Assembly: GCA_033064195.1 (NCBI GenBank)
Contig: JARBJD010000280.1
Location: 33,808-97,807, forward strand
Direction of reading: 5' to 3'
Source: Blattamonas nauphoetae
Taxonomy: Eukaryota > Preaxostyla > Oxymonadida
Length of the DNA stretch: 64,000 bases
In this document: positions 22,429 through 32,885 of the stretch, piece after piece
Numbering within the stretch: position 1 is the first letter of the stretch
Layout of the letters: each line of letters begins with the position of its first letter
Made by a program: the position numbers and the translations under genes
The notes under the pieces: model-generated
Seen by the model: the letters and a program-made list of their open reading frames with translations, nothing else
Told to the model about the DNA's origin: nothing
Database searches by the model: none

Positions 22429-24656
22429 ATGTCTGAGATGAAAGTGAAGGTCTTTCGTAGAAACAGTGTCCCATCCTCGGAATTGGCTGAGGAACAGACC
22501 CTCAATCATTTGATCGGTTCACCTGAATGGAATCCAGTATTTCTCTCCTTCGTTCCGAACTTCATCTCGTTCTCAGTCCAATATCTCATCCCTTTTGGAG
22601 GTGTTACAATGTGATGATGAAGATATTATTGTTGACACTCTCCGAACATTGCAGAAAGTGGCATCAGGTGTGTATTCTTGTCGTATTCATCGATTTGTTG
22701 TGATTCTTTTGGATGTGTTTCAGAAAGTGGACCAGATGACAGGTTCGATGATTGGTGTCCATTTCTGTCTCCATTGTGTTGTGTCCCTCACTCATCTGGA
22801 CTTGTGGTCTCGTTTTCTGTTTTGTTGATTGTTGATTGTTGATTGTGGCTTTGATTTCAGGCTGAACTGATGAAATTGGTTTCGATTCTTTGTTTGTGGT
22901 TTTCTTGGTTGTGATGATGGATGTCTTCATTTCTTGCTTTCTTGCTTTCTTGCTTTCTTTCAGATTCGAAATCGCCCTCGTTCGTTCGCTCTTCGCTTTC
23001 GTCTGAAATGGCTTCTTTCGTGATCAGGGAATTTGGAGATTGGTCTTCGTGTGCTGCATTGGAATCAGTGTGTTTTATAGTTTCATCTTGCTTATTTGTT
23101 TTCAGTGTTGTTCTTGCATGGAATCACTCTTTTTCGAACCTGAAATTGTCAACTCGCTTTATCTCCACTGCAAAGACTTCATCCTTTCCACATTCAAGAA
23201 AATCGGGGAATCATCGCCTCCATCTATAGTTCTCACCACTTTGGCTCGGATTTCTCTCTTTCCTCATCTCAGAATTGCCCATAATTCTCTCACGGCTCTT
23301 TTCAATGTCATCCAACGATATCCATCTGCTCTCACCCTCCTCTCCTCACCCATCTTCCCATCATCTTCCCCACACCAACAATATTCTGGTCTCCCATTCC
23401 TGACCGCTCTGACAAAGAAACTCCGAATCGTTTTCTCCGAATTCCAAACGAATCTCCCAACTGATCCTTCACATCTCCCGAAATACATCCAGCTCACAAA
23501 AGATGATCCTTTCATCATCAAAACTGCCATTTACTTCTGTTCAAATTCGTTCCTCCTCCCCGTTCTTCTTCTGAGAGCAACTCCCCCCATCAAAGTGTGT
23601 TTTGATTCCTTTCCTCATTTCTCGTCATTTCAGGTTGATTCTGAGATCATTCAAGACTTTATTCTCTTTGTGAAAGAAGCTCTCCCAACGATTCTCACGA
23701 ACATTTCAACCATCGACACTCTCATCGCTTCTCTTCCCTCCGACGCTTCTCCAACCACTCGATTGGCTTCTGGAGTTGAACCACAAATGATTGATTCTCT
23801 CAAGCAACTTAGAAATGAGTGTGAAGTGCTTGTGCACAGATTATGGGTTTTCTCGACGAACCTGACTTACCAAATCGCAGAACCCCACAAATCATCCTTC
23901 CAAACAATCATCCTCGACGATCCTTCCTTCCCTGACATCATTCTTAACTCTCTCAAACTCACTCACCAAGACACAAGAAGACTTGTGTTCACGTCCATTC
24001 CGAACATCATTTCCATGTTCGAATGGATGAAGGAAAGATTCATGAAAGCGAATCTTGTTGGTCGGATGTTTGACACAGTCGATTTTGCTTCTCTTCCTCT
24101 CTCGGAATCGGACACTCATTTTTCTCTCACCCGATTCATCGCTTGCATGTTTGAGCCGACTGGAGACAGCGAAAACGGACGCTTCGAACAATATCCTCTC
24201 ATTCGAGGTTGTGTGTTCGAGCCAGCCAAACAATTCATCAAATTCATCTTTCGCAATTCGGATGCTCTCGTTCTGAATGATACAGACAAAGTTGAACTCG
24301 AAGATCGCATGTGTTCGATCCACCATCACATCAAAAACATGGAACTTGAATCTAACGAACACGACACCGACTTTGTGTCAGAACTTGTGAAATATGAAAT
24401 ACGAACGATGGTCGAGATGGAGAACGAGGAGAATTTTAAGATTGTCTTCCTGACCATGTTGAACAGAACATGTGAATGGAATCGAATCAATCGAGATCGA
24501 CAGAAGAGACGGGAAGTGCGTTTGAGAGAAGAAGGGTGGGACGATGCGTTCGAACTGCGGGTGGTGGGGATCGGGGTGGATGCAAATCGGAGCATCCAAA
24601 TTTATGCGAGACGATTCAGAATCGAGCTGACATTGAATGCGGACAGACCCGAGTGA
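22429..24656 (+). CDS. Helical repeat-family protein, copy E (7 exons, intact)
   Basis: Seven exons join without any phase conflict to give 641 residues: 22429-22536, 22577-22667, 22724-22803, 22861-22891, 22964-23067, 23106-23594, 23634-24656; introns are 40, 56, 57, 72, 38 and 39 nt. The first exon differs from copy D (MSEMKVKVFRRN ... EEQTLNHLI) and matches fragment C, so the family has at least two kinds of 5' end. The rest aligns with copy D along its whole length. Features: hydrophobic helical repeats, conserved Cys pair in CCSCMES, basic RINRDRQKRREV near the C-terminus, and the LREEGWDDAFELRVVGI tail. The frame is open upstream to 22,276, so a longer N-terminus is possible. Function not recognised. 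Confidence 0.87.
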
Positions 24657-25050
24657 ATGCTGATCGTCGGTCGAACCCACATCCTACGCTCTTCCACTTG
24701 TTTTCAGCTGCACCTCGTCTGATCGAATTCTCTTCACCTCTCTCTCGCTCATCACAGCATCACTTCTCGTCTCCCCTCATCGTATTGAAACAGACTATGT
24801 CGTGATTGGAGTTGGTGGAGTGTCTGTCTGTCCCTCCCACTCATCGACCAAACTCAGATGAGCGAACATGGAGAGATGAGCACGAAACGATCGCTGTGTC
24901 ATCCTCGTCGGGATTGTGGGACTTGAATGGACTGAGTCATCTAACAACCTCGCCGACAGAGACTGACTGAACCTCTTCGCTCGCACTTCACCCCATCCCA
25001 CTCGTCCACCATCCACTCTGTTCACATCTCTGCCTTCTCTTTTGTGATGA
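24657..25050 (+). repeat. Repeated 3'-flanking module of the helical family (copy E)
   Basis: Third instance of the block that follows family genes; the strand opposite the gene again reads HLSMFAHLSLVDEWEGQ. The start, about 50 bp past the stop, contains the CTGCACCTCGTCTGATCGAA block. Confidence 0.6.
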
Positions 25051-25235
25051 AAGGGAAGTGCCGGCTGACAGTGTGGATATTGTATCGATTGACGACACTG
25101 ATCGGATTGTGGAGATGGTGGTGTTGGAGATGGAAGGAGACGAAGATCGAGACAGAGTCGAGCTCGAGTCGGACTTGAATCAATCAAAACAGTGGACGAT
25201 ACTGATTCAGTTGTCAAAGTGCTGGACAATCTGAC

Positions 25236-25450
25236 AGACCAAGTCAAGCACCGAGTCCCAAGTCAATGTTGTCCTGAACAGTTCCTGTGAACAGCGTCGG
25301 ATGGTGTGAGTGACGGGAACTTGTTTTATTGGAAGAGGGAAGAAGGAGAAGGGGGGAGTGTGGAAAAGAAGGAAGAGAGAGAGGAATGCGACAGAGGGGT
25401 TTGTGTTGAGGGAGTGAGACTCGGAGGGGAAGGCGAGCAGAAGCTGGCGA
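25236..25450 (-). pseudogene. Short ABC-transporter-like remnant
   Basis: On the minus strand a cag acceptor near 25,290 is followed by GTVQDNIDLGLG, which resembles the segment GTIRxNLD of ABCC-type nucleotide-binding domains just after the Q-loop; similarity then ends. The preceding 110 bp (25,331-25,446) are nearly repeated at 27,011-27,125, upstream of the longer ABC fragment, in the same orientation. It therefore looks like a second, shorter copy of the same gene piece. Confidence 0.35.
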
Positions 25451-25476
25451 GTGTCATGTTCTCGAAACGAGCGTCT

Positions 25477-26501
25477 CGCCCACTCGTCTGACGTCGTCAG
25501 TCGCTGAGAGACCAATCTCTCCGTCGAGAAGAGGATTGGACAGACAAGACACGACAAGGCGAAGCGACACACAAGAAGTGTCTGTTCCTCTCTCTCCCCA
25601 CACTCGTCAGCCGATGTCGCCATTGCGAATGAAGACACCGACGAACCATCCACCGTCGACACCACAGCCAGCCAATGCGTATTCGTTCCCTCCGCTCCCG
25701 CCTCCCCCACCCGCACTGAACACGTCGCTCTCGCACACTCTCCCCAACTCGTTCTCCCACGTGTCTCCATCGCTGCCAACCGCACACCCACTATTCCTCC
25801 CAAACACTTCCGCGTCTTCTCCATCACAGGACGATCACTCAACGCATCCCCTCCCTCACCCACTCCCACTCCCTTCTTCATTTCCCCGTGGTGCATCTCG
25901 CCTACCAGAAACATCGACATTCTCGCTCTCATCTCTCACCTGGACTCCGCCACACCATTCGTCCACGACTCGTCCTCCTCCCAAAACCCATTTCTCCTCA
26001 CAACCGCATTCGTTTGCTGTGGCGTCTTCGTTTGCTCTCCAAACACCGCCAACGACATTCTCGAATGCTCAAATCACATCGTCATTCGATGATTCCACGC
26101 TGACTCCTCAGCACACGCACACTCCGTCTCGCTTCTCATTGCAATCCGGACGACCTGCTTTGTTTTCCGACTCTTCGTCGTTCTTGCAGGCAGGCCGAGC
26201 TCAGCACGTTGGACCGGCTCCGATACGCCCTTCTGGAGGAGAATGTGTCGATGGTGTGTTTGCGTATTCGCCGTCGTCTGATCAATGTTGGTCATTTGCC
26301 GAACCCTCGTCCTTCGCTCTTCCACTCTTTTCTAGCTGCACCTCACCTGATCGAACACTCCTTGCCTCTTTCTCACTCATCCCTTCTTCTCTTCTCATCT
26401 CTGCTGATCGCATTGAAGGGAGCGTGCCGACTTTGTTTTCCACAATCATTGTCGACGATGACTCATTTCCAGACATCATTCTTCAATCTCTCAAACTCTG
26501 A
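25477..26501 (+). pseudogene. Duplicated 3' end of the large protein fused to family fragments
   Basis: 25,477-26,279 repeats 17,950-18,764 with only scattered substitutions and an identical reading frame (tail with PPLPPPPP and FSNAQITSSFDD). At SPSSD the similarity ends abruptly. The frame then runs through sequence related to the 3' flank of the helical family (SFALPLFSSCTSPDRTLL) and into TIIVDDDSFPDIILQSLKL, which matches the family's core block (TIILDDPSFPDLILNSLKL), and stops. No promoter region or 5' exons are present. It is a chimeric fragment made of at least three pieces, open for 320 codons by inheritance rather than as a likely gene. Confidence 0.7.
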
Positions 26502-26934
26502 CAGGTATCCGTTGTCCATCGCCATAATCCGCGACAAGTCCATGATCGTGTTCAGACGATGAGAAATCACAATCCCTGTCTTGTCTCCGAACTGCTCCCG
26601 AATCGTCCGCTGGATCTTCGCGTCAGTCTCCACATCCACGTTCGCTGTCGCTTCGTCCATCACAACCACTCGGCAGTTGTTCAGAATCGCTCGCCCAAAA
26701 CACAGCAGTTGTCGCTGTCCAGCCGAGAAGTTGCTTCCTCCCTCCGCCACCTGCGAGTCCAGCCCAAGCGGAAGACCAGCCACAATCTCTCGCATCTCAA
26801 TCATCTCCAACACTTCCCAGATCCGGTCGTCCGATACCGTCCCTCCCAAGTCCAGGTTGTATCGGATCGTTCCTGTGAGCAGACTCGGGTTGTGGAGAAG
26901 GAAAATGGAAGGAGGAATGTGCCTCATGGATTGA
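26463..26934 (-). pseudogene. ABC transporter C-type nucleotide-binding domain, truncated
   Basis: Minus-strand fragment of an ABCC/MRP-like transporter. Visible in order: Q-loop-adjacent LLTGTIRYNLDLGG, helical subdomain RIWEVLEMIEMREIV, D-L-G-L-D-S-Q-V segment, signature SAGQRQLLCFGRAIL, Walker B VVVMDEATANVD, and the switch His in VISHRLNTIMD. The Walker A motif (it should lie in an exon upstream, on the 26,940+ side) was not found, and both membrane domains are absent. At the 3' end the frame passes straight from RIMAMDNGYL into reversed helical-family sequence (SEFERLKNDV, 26,463-26,500), so the true C-terminus was lost by rearrangement. Not functional as it stands. Confidence 0.8.
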
Positions 26935-27559
26935 GAGGAGGGAAGAGGGAAGTATTGGTGAATGAAGAATCGGAGTCGTAGAAGGCGAGTGATGGGAACT
27001 TGGCGTATTCGGGAGGAATGGAGGAGCAGGAGGAAGTGTGGAAAGAAAGCAAGAGAGAAAAGAAAACGACAGAGGTGTTTGTGTTGAGGGAGTGAGACTC
27101 GGAGGGGAAGGCGAGCAGAAGATGGGGAGGATATGGGTTCTGAGTCCGAGAGATTTGGAGGGAGAGAGAGCGATTCGCAGAGTGAGTGTCGGAGTGGGAG
27201 GGAGAGAGAGAGATCTCGATGCTTCTGTTGCGCACGTGGAGGCAGGGAAGGGTTGGTAGCGATTGAGGAAGGGATGTTTGGTTCACTGAAAGAGGTGAGG
27301 GTCTGACGGGTGGATGAGGAGAAGAGCAAGGAGGGAGCGAAGAAACGGTGTTTGTCTCGGACTCCGAAATAGAGTTCTGAGTTGGTTGAATCACTTCTGA
27401 CCTTCCTTGATCATTTTTAGATGTTTTGATGATTTTTGGACTAATTGATGAAGTGAGAGATTGAATGATTGGATCATGCCGCAGTAGGGTGAGTGATTGT
27501 GAACCACTTGAAATGACCCATACTTTGTTTCTTCACAATAAATCTCCCAACAAACGAAT
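26935..27559. other. Remnant upstream region of the ABC fragment
   Basis: Contains the 27,011-27,125 block also found at 25,331-25,446 and Ser/Leu-rich open frames on the minus strand that may be unspliced intron/exon sequence of the broken ABC gene. No Walker A motif was found. Confidence 0.35.
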
Positions 27560-27567
27560 TGGAAAAC

Positions 27568-29568
27568 TATACTGGCCTGACCGAGCCAAAAGGCTCGGTC
27601 AGTGTCACCTCACTTTTCTTCTAAGGGTCCGATCACGCCTAATGTGAGAATTGACTCTAATTACTGAGATATTGTGAAATTTCGTGACATAACAACTTGT
27701 CCTCCGATTTCGCGGCGATCTGTTCTTGAAAATCTGAAATGCAGGCTCCATACGAGCTCACCAGCTCCTCTCCCATCTCTTCCATCGGTCGTATCGAGTT
27801 CTTCCGCTTTCGTTCTGCTTTCGATCGTTCCTACGCGCATCGGTTGGCTTCCGTCGTCAGCATCTGTCCTCGGAACTCCCTGTGCCTCCGTTCCAAATCC
27901 TTCCTCTTCGTCAACTCCTTCTTCTCTTCCTCCAGCGTGATCACCTGCTTCGCTCCCTCATCCAGCTGCTCCAGCAGTTCACTCTCCTTCCGCTCGTATT
28001 CTCACTACGTCTCAATGAATAAGAGATGTTGCGAAACCAGAAAGCGACATCATTTCATCAGAGTCGCCGTTTCATTGGCTAATAGACTTCGAACTTTGTC
28101 CAGCTGATCCAGATCCTGTTGGAGTGACTCTAAATTCAGCTTCACGTTCTCCTCTATCCCATCCTTCTTCGGCAACGTGTTCTTTTCGAACAAATCCTTC
28201 AGCGATGAGAGAATGAGATTGGAACAATCATTCCACTGGAAAAGCGACAGTTTCGAATACGTGTTGGTTCGAATGAGCGAGATTTTTGATGTGATTGTGT
28301 TATATTCCATGTCATTCGAAGCCACATTGACCTGTCGGCTCTTGACGTTCGTGTCGATTGCAAGGCTGTGGATGATACCTCCTTTGTTGTTAATCCTGTT
28401 TGAAGTGACGTTGAGATCAGTGAGCTTACAGATCTTGTTTGAGGTGAAGCCAAATGCGAAGTCTTCAAACTGTCCTGCCATGGTGTCGATGATCCAGATG
28501 TTCAACGCACAAACTGTGCTCTTTTGATTCGTCAAAGGTAGTTCGGCAATTCATTGACCTCCCCATCCCTGCTTTGTTGGTTGAGAGATTCACCATCGTC
28601 AAGAATTGATATTTCATCAGAACGACAATTAACATTTTCATACCACGTTCTGAGATGTTCTTAATGATCAAAATCATATGAAAGAGGTCGGAATGTTTGA
28701 CAATCGCAGCGGGTTCGTCTTCATGTGTCCATTTCGTCGGATTCTTCGATCTGGATGACTGCCTCTTCAATCACCTCTCCTCCAGTTCTACGGTCCACTC
28801 CGCTGCAAAGAGAGGGTCTTTCCTTCTGTTTTGACTTTCTCTGGCGTTCAGCAATCACTGGAGTGAGAAGGGCTTGGGAAATTGAGTTCAACTCCACAAA
28901 CAGAATCACATCGAGCTCTTCTTCGATGTATTATTCATTGTTTTCTTTTTCGACATCGTCCGTGATTGAAGATTCTGTCGAGTAGGGAGTTATTTCCTGT
29001 GTAGGATCGCCAATGTCTTCGTCGAGTGACGATCCCCTCTTCTGCATCTGCTTTCGAATCTTCTCTTTCTTCTCTTGCAATTTCTTCTCAACTGCCTCCG
29101 CAGTCACTTCTAATGCTTAAAACCCGTTTTCAAGAAAGGGTAATCATCCCCCTTTCGCCAATCGAGGCTAAAAGTGTACAGTGGATTCGCAATGATGATT
29201 GCGGAAGCAGAGAGTGTGATATGGGAGATATCCAGTGTCTGTGAAATCGTAACAAAGTCAACGACATCGTTCGAGATCGATTAGAGATTTCAGGACATCA
29301 GAATAATATTCTGGGCGAATCAATTTTGACTTCTTGATCGGAATGCACATTAAAGAATTCCATGAAAAAACATGTTTTCAATTAAAAAACAGTTCAAGAA
29401 AAGAGAATAAAGGTCAAAGAGTTTCAAAGAGACTGGTTTATCCGATCAGATCCTGATTTCTCGAAGATCCTTTGATCAAATGTCACCCATATTTCGAATT
29501 TCCCCGGTCACTGACCGTCAGTACTTTTTGGAAAAAAGTGACCGGTCACCCCCGGTCAGGCCAGTATA
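27568..29568. mobile_element. 2.0-kb TIR element with 8-bp TSD carrying gene fragments
   Basis: Ends are a 16-bp inverted repeat, TATACTGGCCTGACCG at 27,568 and its complement at 29,553-29,568. It is flanked by the direct repeat TGGAAAAC (27,560-27,567 and 29,569-29,576). The right flank continues into the 5' end of helical-family copy F. An 11-bp perfect hairpin (27,577-27,602, loop AAAA) lies just inside the left end, and a GACCGGTC palindrome lies just inside the right. 8-bp duplications point to a hAT- or P-like mechanism. No transposase is recognised inside; the interior holds minus-strand coding fragments that look host-derived, so the element is probably non-autonomous. Confidence 0.8.
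28050..28535 (-). CDS. Gene fragment inside the TIR element (coiled coil)
   Basis: A 161-codon minus-strand frame. The first half has a repetitive polar pattern (CKLTDLNVTSNRINNKGG, SRQVNVASND) as in extracellular or beta-helix-like proteins, and the second half is a predicted coiled coil (ENVKLNLESLQQDLDQLDKV). Further minus-strand coiled-coil sequence (KESELLEQLDEGAKQVITLE) continues below 28,020 after a likely intron or break, and acidic fragments (VIEEAVIQIEESDEMDT) lie upstream near 28,730. It probably represents part of a host gene captured by the element. No family was recognised; expression is uncertain. Confidence 0.4.
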   Translation of the reverse strand: MTNQKSTVCALNIWIIDTMAGQFEDFAFGFTSNKICKLTDLNVTSNRINNKGGIIHSLAIDTNVKSRQVNVASNDMEYNTITSKISLIRTNTYSKLSLFQWNDCSNLILSSLKDLFEKNTLPKKDGIEENVKLNLESLQQDLDQLDKVRSLLANETATLMK

Positions 29569-29582
29569 TGGAAAACTCATCG

Positions 29583-30596
29583 ATGATTTCAGAGCAGTCT
29601 GTTTTGATTGGAAATCTCTCACCGAGTGTTTTGAAGAGTCCACCCAATTGGAATCTTGTTTGTCTTTTTCGTGATTCATCTCTCTCGTTTGTAGGCTAAT
29701 ATCTCGTCCCTTCTCGAAGTTTTACAATGTAATGATGAAGAGATTATAGTCGACACACTCCGAACATTGCAGAAAGTGTCATCAGGTGTGTTCTTTTGTT
29801 TTCTTCATCGATTTGTTGATTGTTGTTGATTGTTTTCGATCTGATTCAGAAAGTGTTGCAGAAAGTGGACCAGATGACCGTTTCGATGATTGGTGTCGAT
29901 TTCTGTCTCCATTGTATTGTGTCACACACTCATCTGGACTTGTGGTCTCGTTTTCTGTTTTGTTGATTGTTGATTGTGGCATTGATTTCAGGCTGAACTG
30001 ATGAAATTGGTTTCGATTCTCTGTTTGTGGTTTTCTTGGTTGTGATGATGGATGTCTTCATTTCTTCATTTCTTGCTTCCTTGCTTTCTTTCAGATTCGA
30101 AATCGCCCTCGTTCGTTCGCTCTTCGTTTTCGTCTGAAATTGCTTCTTTCGTGATCATGCAATTTGGAGATTGGTCTTCATGTGCTGCGTTGGAATCAGT
30201 GTGTTTCATTCTTTCCTCTTGCTCATTTGTTTTCAGTGTTGTTCTTGCATGGAATCACTCTTCTTCGAACCTGAAATCGTCCGCTCGCTTTTTCTCCAGC
30301 AAAATGTCTTCATCCTTTCCACATTCAAGAAAATCGGGGAATCATCGCATCCAACTATAGTTCTCACCACTTTAGCTCGGATTTCTCTCTTTCCTCATCT
30401 CGAAATCGCCTACTATTCTCTCTTTACACTTTCAAATGTCATCGGACGAGATCCACCTGCTCTCGCTCTCCTCCCCTCACCCATCTTCCCATCATCTTCC
30501 CCCCACCAACAATATTCTGGTCTCCCATTCCTGACCGCTCTGACAAAGAAATCTCGAATCGTTTTCTCCGAATTCCAAACGAATCTCCCAGCCAAT
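29583..30596 (+). pseudogene. Helical repeat-family protein, copy F: 5' half of a split gene
   Basis: Starts like copy D (MISEQSVLIGNLSPSV ... PPNWNL) and has the same short introns: gtttgt...tttgtag after exon 1, then exons with EVLQCNDEEIIVDTLRTLQK, ESGPDDRFDDWCRFLS, the SKSPSFVRSS exon and the CCSCMESLFFEPE exon. The coding frame is intact to PxN at 30,596, where similarity to the family stops exactly. The continuation (PSHLQKYIQL onward) is found 26 kb away at 56,609, in the same orientation and in the frame that would directly follow. This copy was therefore split by the large insertion described separately. Confidence 0.8.
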
Positions 30597-30696
30597 GAAC
30601 CGCCCTTCCAGTAGGTTCAATACGAAACCTGGGGCTCCTCTCATGACGAGATATGGTGTGATCAATTATAAGAATAAGTTATTAATGGGTAGGCCT

Positions 30697-31010
30697 GGTC
30701 AATTTCTTCATTCAAATACATTTATGCCACCTCCTCATCGTTACTCATGAAAATATCTCTTTCCAATATCGATCCTTAACAAGTTGATGCTCCTTTGATG
30801 GTCAATCATATTATTGAGACCTCACTTCTATCAACAAATATTTGCCTTTCTCTGGCAGTACAACCCACAAACCCACTCTCCCATGACACGCTAGTTAACA
30901 ATAGTAGCTCACGGATCTCGTATCCAGACATTTTGTCAACGAAGGGCTCACTCGACACCTAGTTGGAGCAGATTGATCCTCGAATCATTCACCAACTCCA
31001 GATGTAGTTA
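30697..31010. other. A/T-rich sequence inside the 26-kb insertion
   Basis: No gene, repeat or motif seen between the insertion's left end and the foldback element. Confidence 0.4.
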
Positions 31011-31013
31011 TTA

Positions 31014-31620
31014 TAGTGCTGTCACCAAAGCGCCGAAATTCAATAAACCGCCTAAAATCGAGATTTTTTCTGAGAAATGTTGTTTTGGTGAGAAAATAAT
31101 CCTGAAAAAAAATCGGAGCTAAAGACCCATTATTCGCCGAGAAAACCCAATATTCGTAATTTTGGCTCCTTCCCAAAAGTGTATTATTGCAATATCTCAA
31201 CAACCAGTGGATCAATTGTCTTGATTTTTCTTCCAGATTCTTTTTTTGATGATTTGAACATTTTGAAAAAAAATTGAAAAAAAAATTATGGGTATCTTGA
31301 AAGATTCAAAAAAACCCATATTTTCTCGAGAAAAAATGCTTAGAAAAAAAAATCGTTTCTTTTTTGAGCATCTTTTGTCGAGATCGATACGAACAATATG
31401 CAATTTGTTTGGTGAAAAACGGATGGCTGGTTGTGGAGATATGACGTCGAAAAGTTGAAAAAAAAGGTGTGTATCCTACTGTATGAGGCTACAGAGCCCA
31501 ATAATGGGTCTTTAACTCCAAATTTTTTTCAGGATTATTTTCTCACCAAAACTACATTTCCCAGAAAAAATCTCGATTTTAGGCGGTTTATTGAAAACCG
31601 GCGGTTTGGTGACAGCACTA
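31014..31620. mobile_element. Foldback MITE, PIF/Harbinger-like
   Basis: About 120-bp imperfect inverted repeats starting TAGTGCTGTCACCAAA at 31,014 and the complement ending at 31,620, flanked by TTA on both sides (31,011-31,013; 31,621-31,623). A three-base TWA duplication is the hallmark of PIF/Harbinger transposons. The arms share segments such as AATAAACCGCCTAAAATCGA. The spacer (about 31,135-31,490) is A/T-rich and non-coding, so the element would need a transposase from elsewhere. Confidence 0.75.
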
Positions 31621-31623
31621 TTA

Positions 31624-32577
31624 GCTCAATGTCTTTTCGATTTGGTGATTACCGTCGAATTAGTGTTCATCACGGGTGCGAAGGTTCGTTGTACAAGATA
31701 TCGCACACTTCACAAACCGGACTCAGAGTCCAGAACACAGACAGAATAGGAGGCAACCCTACGATGAGGAGGCAGGAATACGCATCAACGATATGAAAGG
31801 ACGACAAACCGGCGAATGTTATCAGATTGGATCCCTCCAGTCGGACGGGTCTGAACATGCCGATCCTTCGGAGGAAGAACCCTCGACAATTTCAATTATC
31901 TTCACCTGAAGACAGCCGGACTTTCATCCAAGTTGTCCGTACAGACAGGGTAAGAAGATTACGAGGGTGAACTCAGTATATCGATCATGTGAGGGGTGGG
32001 ACTCATGTGTCCCTCTCACCAGCGACTTCGATCGACACAATGACGTGGTAAAGTCCAGTACCATCATGCAATGAACAAACTCAAAAGGAGAGGAGGACAG
32101 AATCAGCAATGACAACGCACGATAAGCGAAGCCGAGATCCACAAGAATCAAGGTCCCATCGATACCGGGAGAGTGGTATTTAAACAAAGGCAAACCGTAA
32201 ATAACCCTCCAAGCTGAGCCACAAGCGTCTATTTACTGTTGCCACTTCATCGTGAGTGCACTGTCGACGCAACAGGGATCCTCTATCCCGACTCCCTCTA
32301 GATATCCGACAACTTCAAAAATTCCAAAATATAAGACACAAATCGGCTTCTATCCATCGACATCTTGAATTATTCCCTCTTCCTTGAGTTCTCTCATGTT
32401 TTGAACACAACAGCGCCGCTCGTTTCTACAACTCTTAAAATTCCAACAATTGCAACATACATCTCTTTCGCTGACCAATTTTAGCATCTATGCCTCAACC
32501 AGTATAGGGGAACGATCTTATTGACGAGTATTGTTTCTATGAGGCGGACTACAACCAGTCGTAGCCGCATCTTCCGT
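31624..32577. other. Sequence left of the Polinton; broken coding remnants
   Basis: Short open frames on both strands (for example 31,676-31,909 plus, 31,924-32,193 minus) without recognisable domains. The last six bases (32,578-32,583, CACGGA) are the Polinton target duplication, so sequence here was originally continuous with that after 53,478. Confidence 0.4.
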
Positions 32578-32854
32578 CACGGAAGTAGTGGTATCAGCGA
32601 AATGGGAACCAAGCTGGCATAGGTGATACTCCTAGGAGAATTGGAACGAGAAATCAATTTGAATCTCAAAGCCAATTGATTTTTTTTAATATGACTCATT
32701 CTAATTTCCATCTCACTTACTACTGAAAATATTGACATTTCAGAGTAGTCAATATTTGGCCGTAAATTCAAAAATAAAGGCGAAAAACGGACCTCTTGAA
32801 AAGTGTCTTTTTTGAAGCAAATTTTGAGTACTTTTAGAAAACAACGTCGATTTC

Positions 32855-32885
32855 TTTTTTTATTCAATTTTTTAATTTGTATAAA
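32855..32885 (+). promoter_or_regulatory. T-rich promoter block before the left TIR gene
   Basis: TTTTTTTATTCAATTTTTTA then ATTTGTATAAA directly before the start. The block TTTTTTAATTTGTATWAAATG is repeated before the related genes at 35,190 and 50,868, so it is probably the promoter/initiator of this gene group. Confidence 0.6.

Noticed and set aside
27577-27602. Perfect 11-bp hairpin as a terminator or RNA gene
   Set aside because: It belongs to the subterminal sequence of the TIR element and has no associated gene end.
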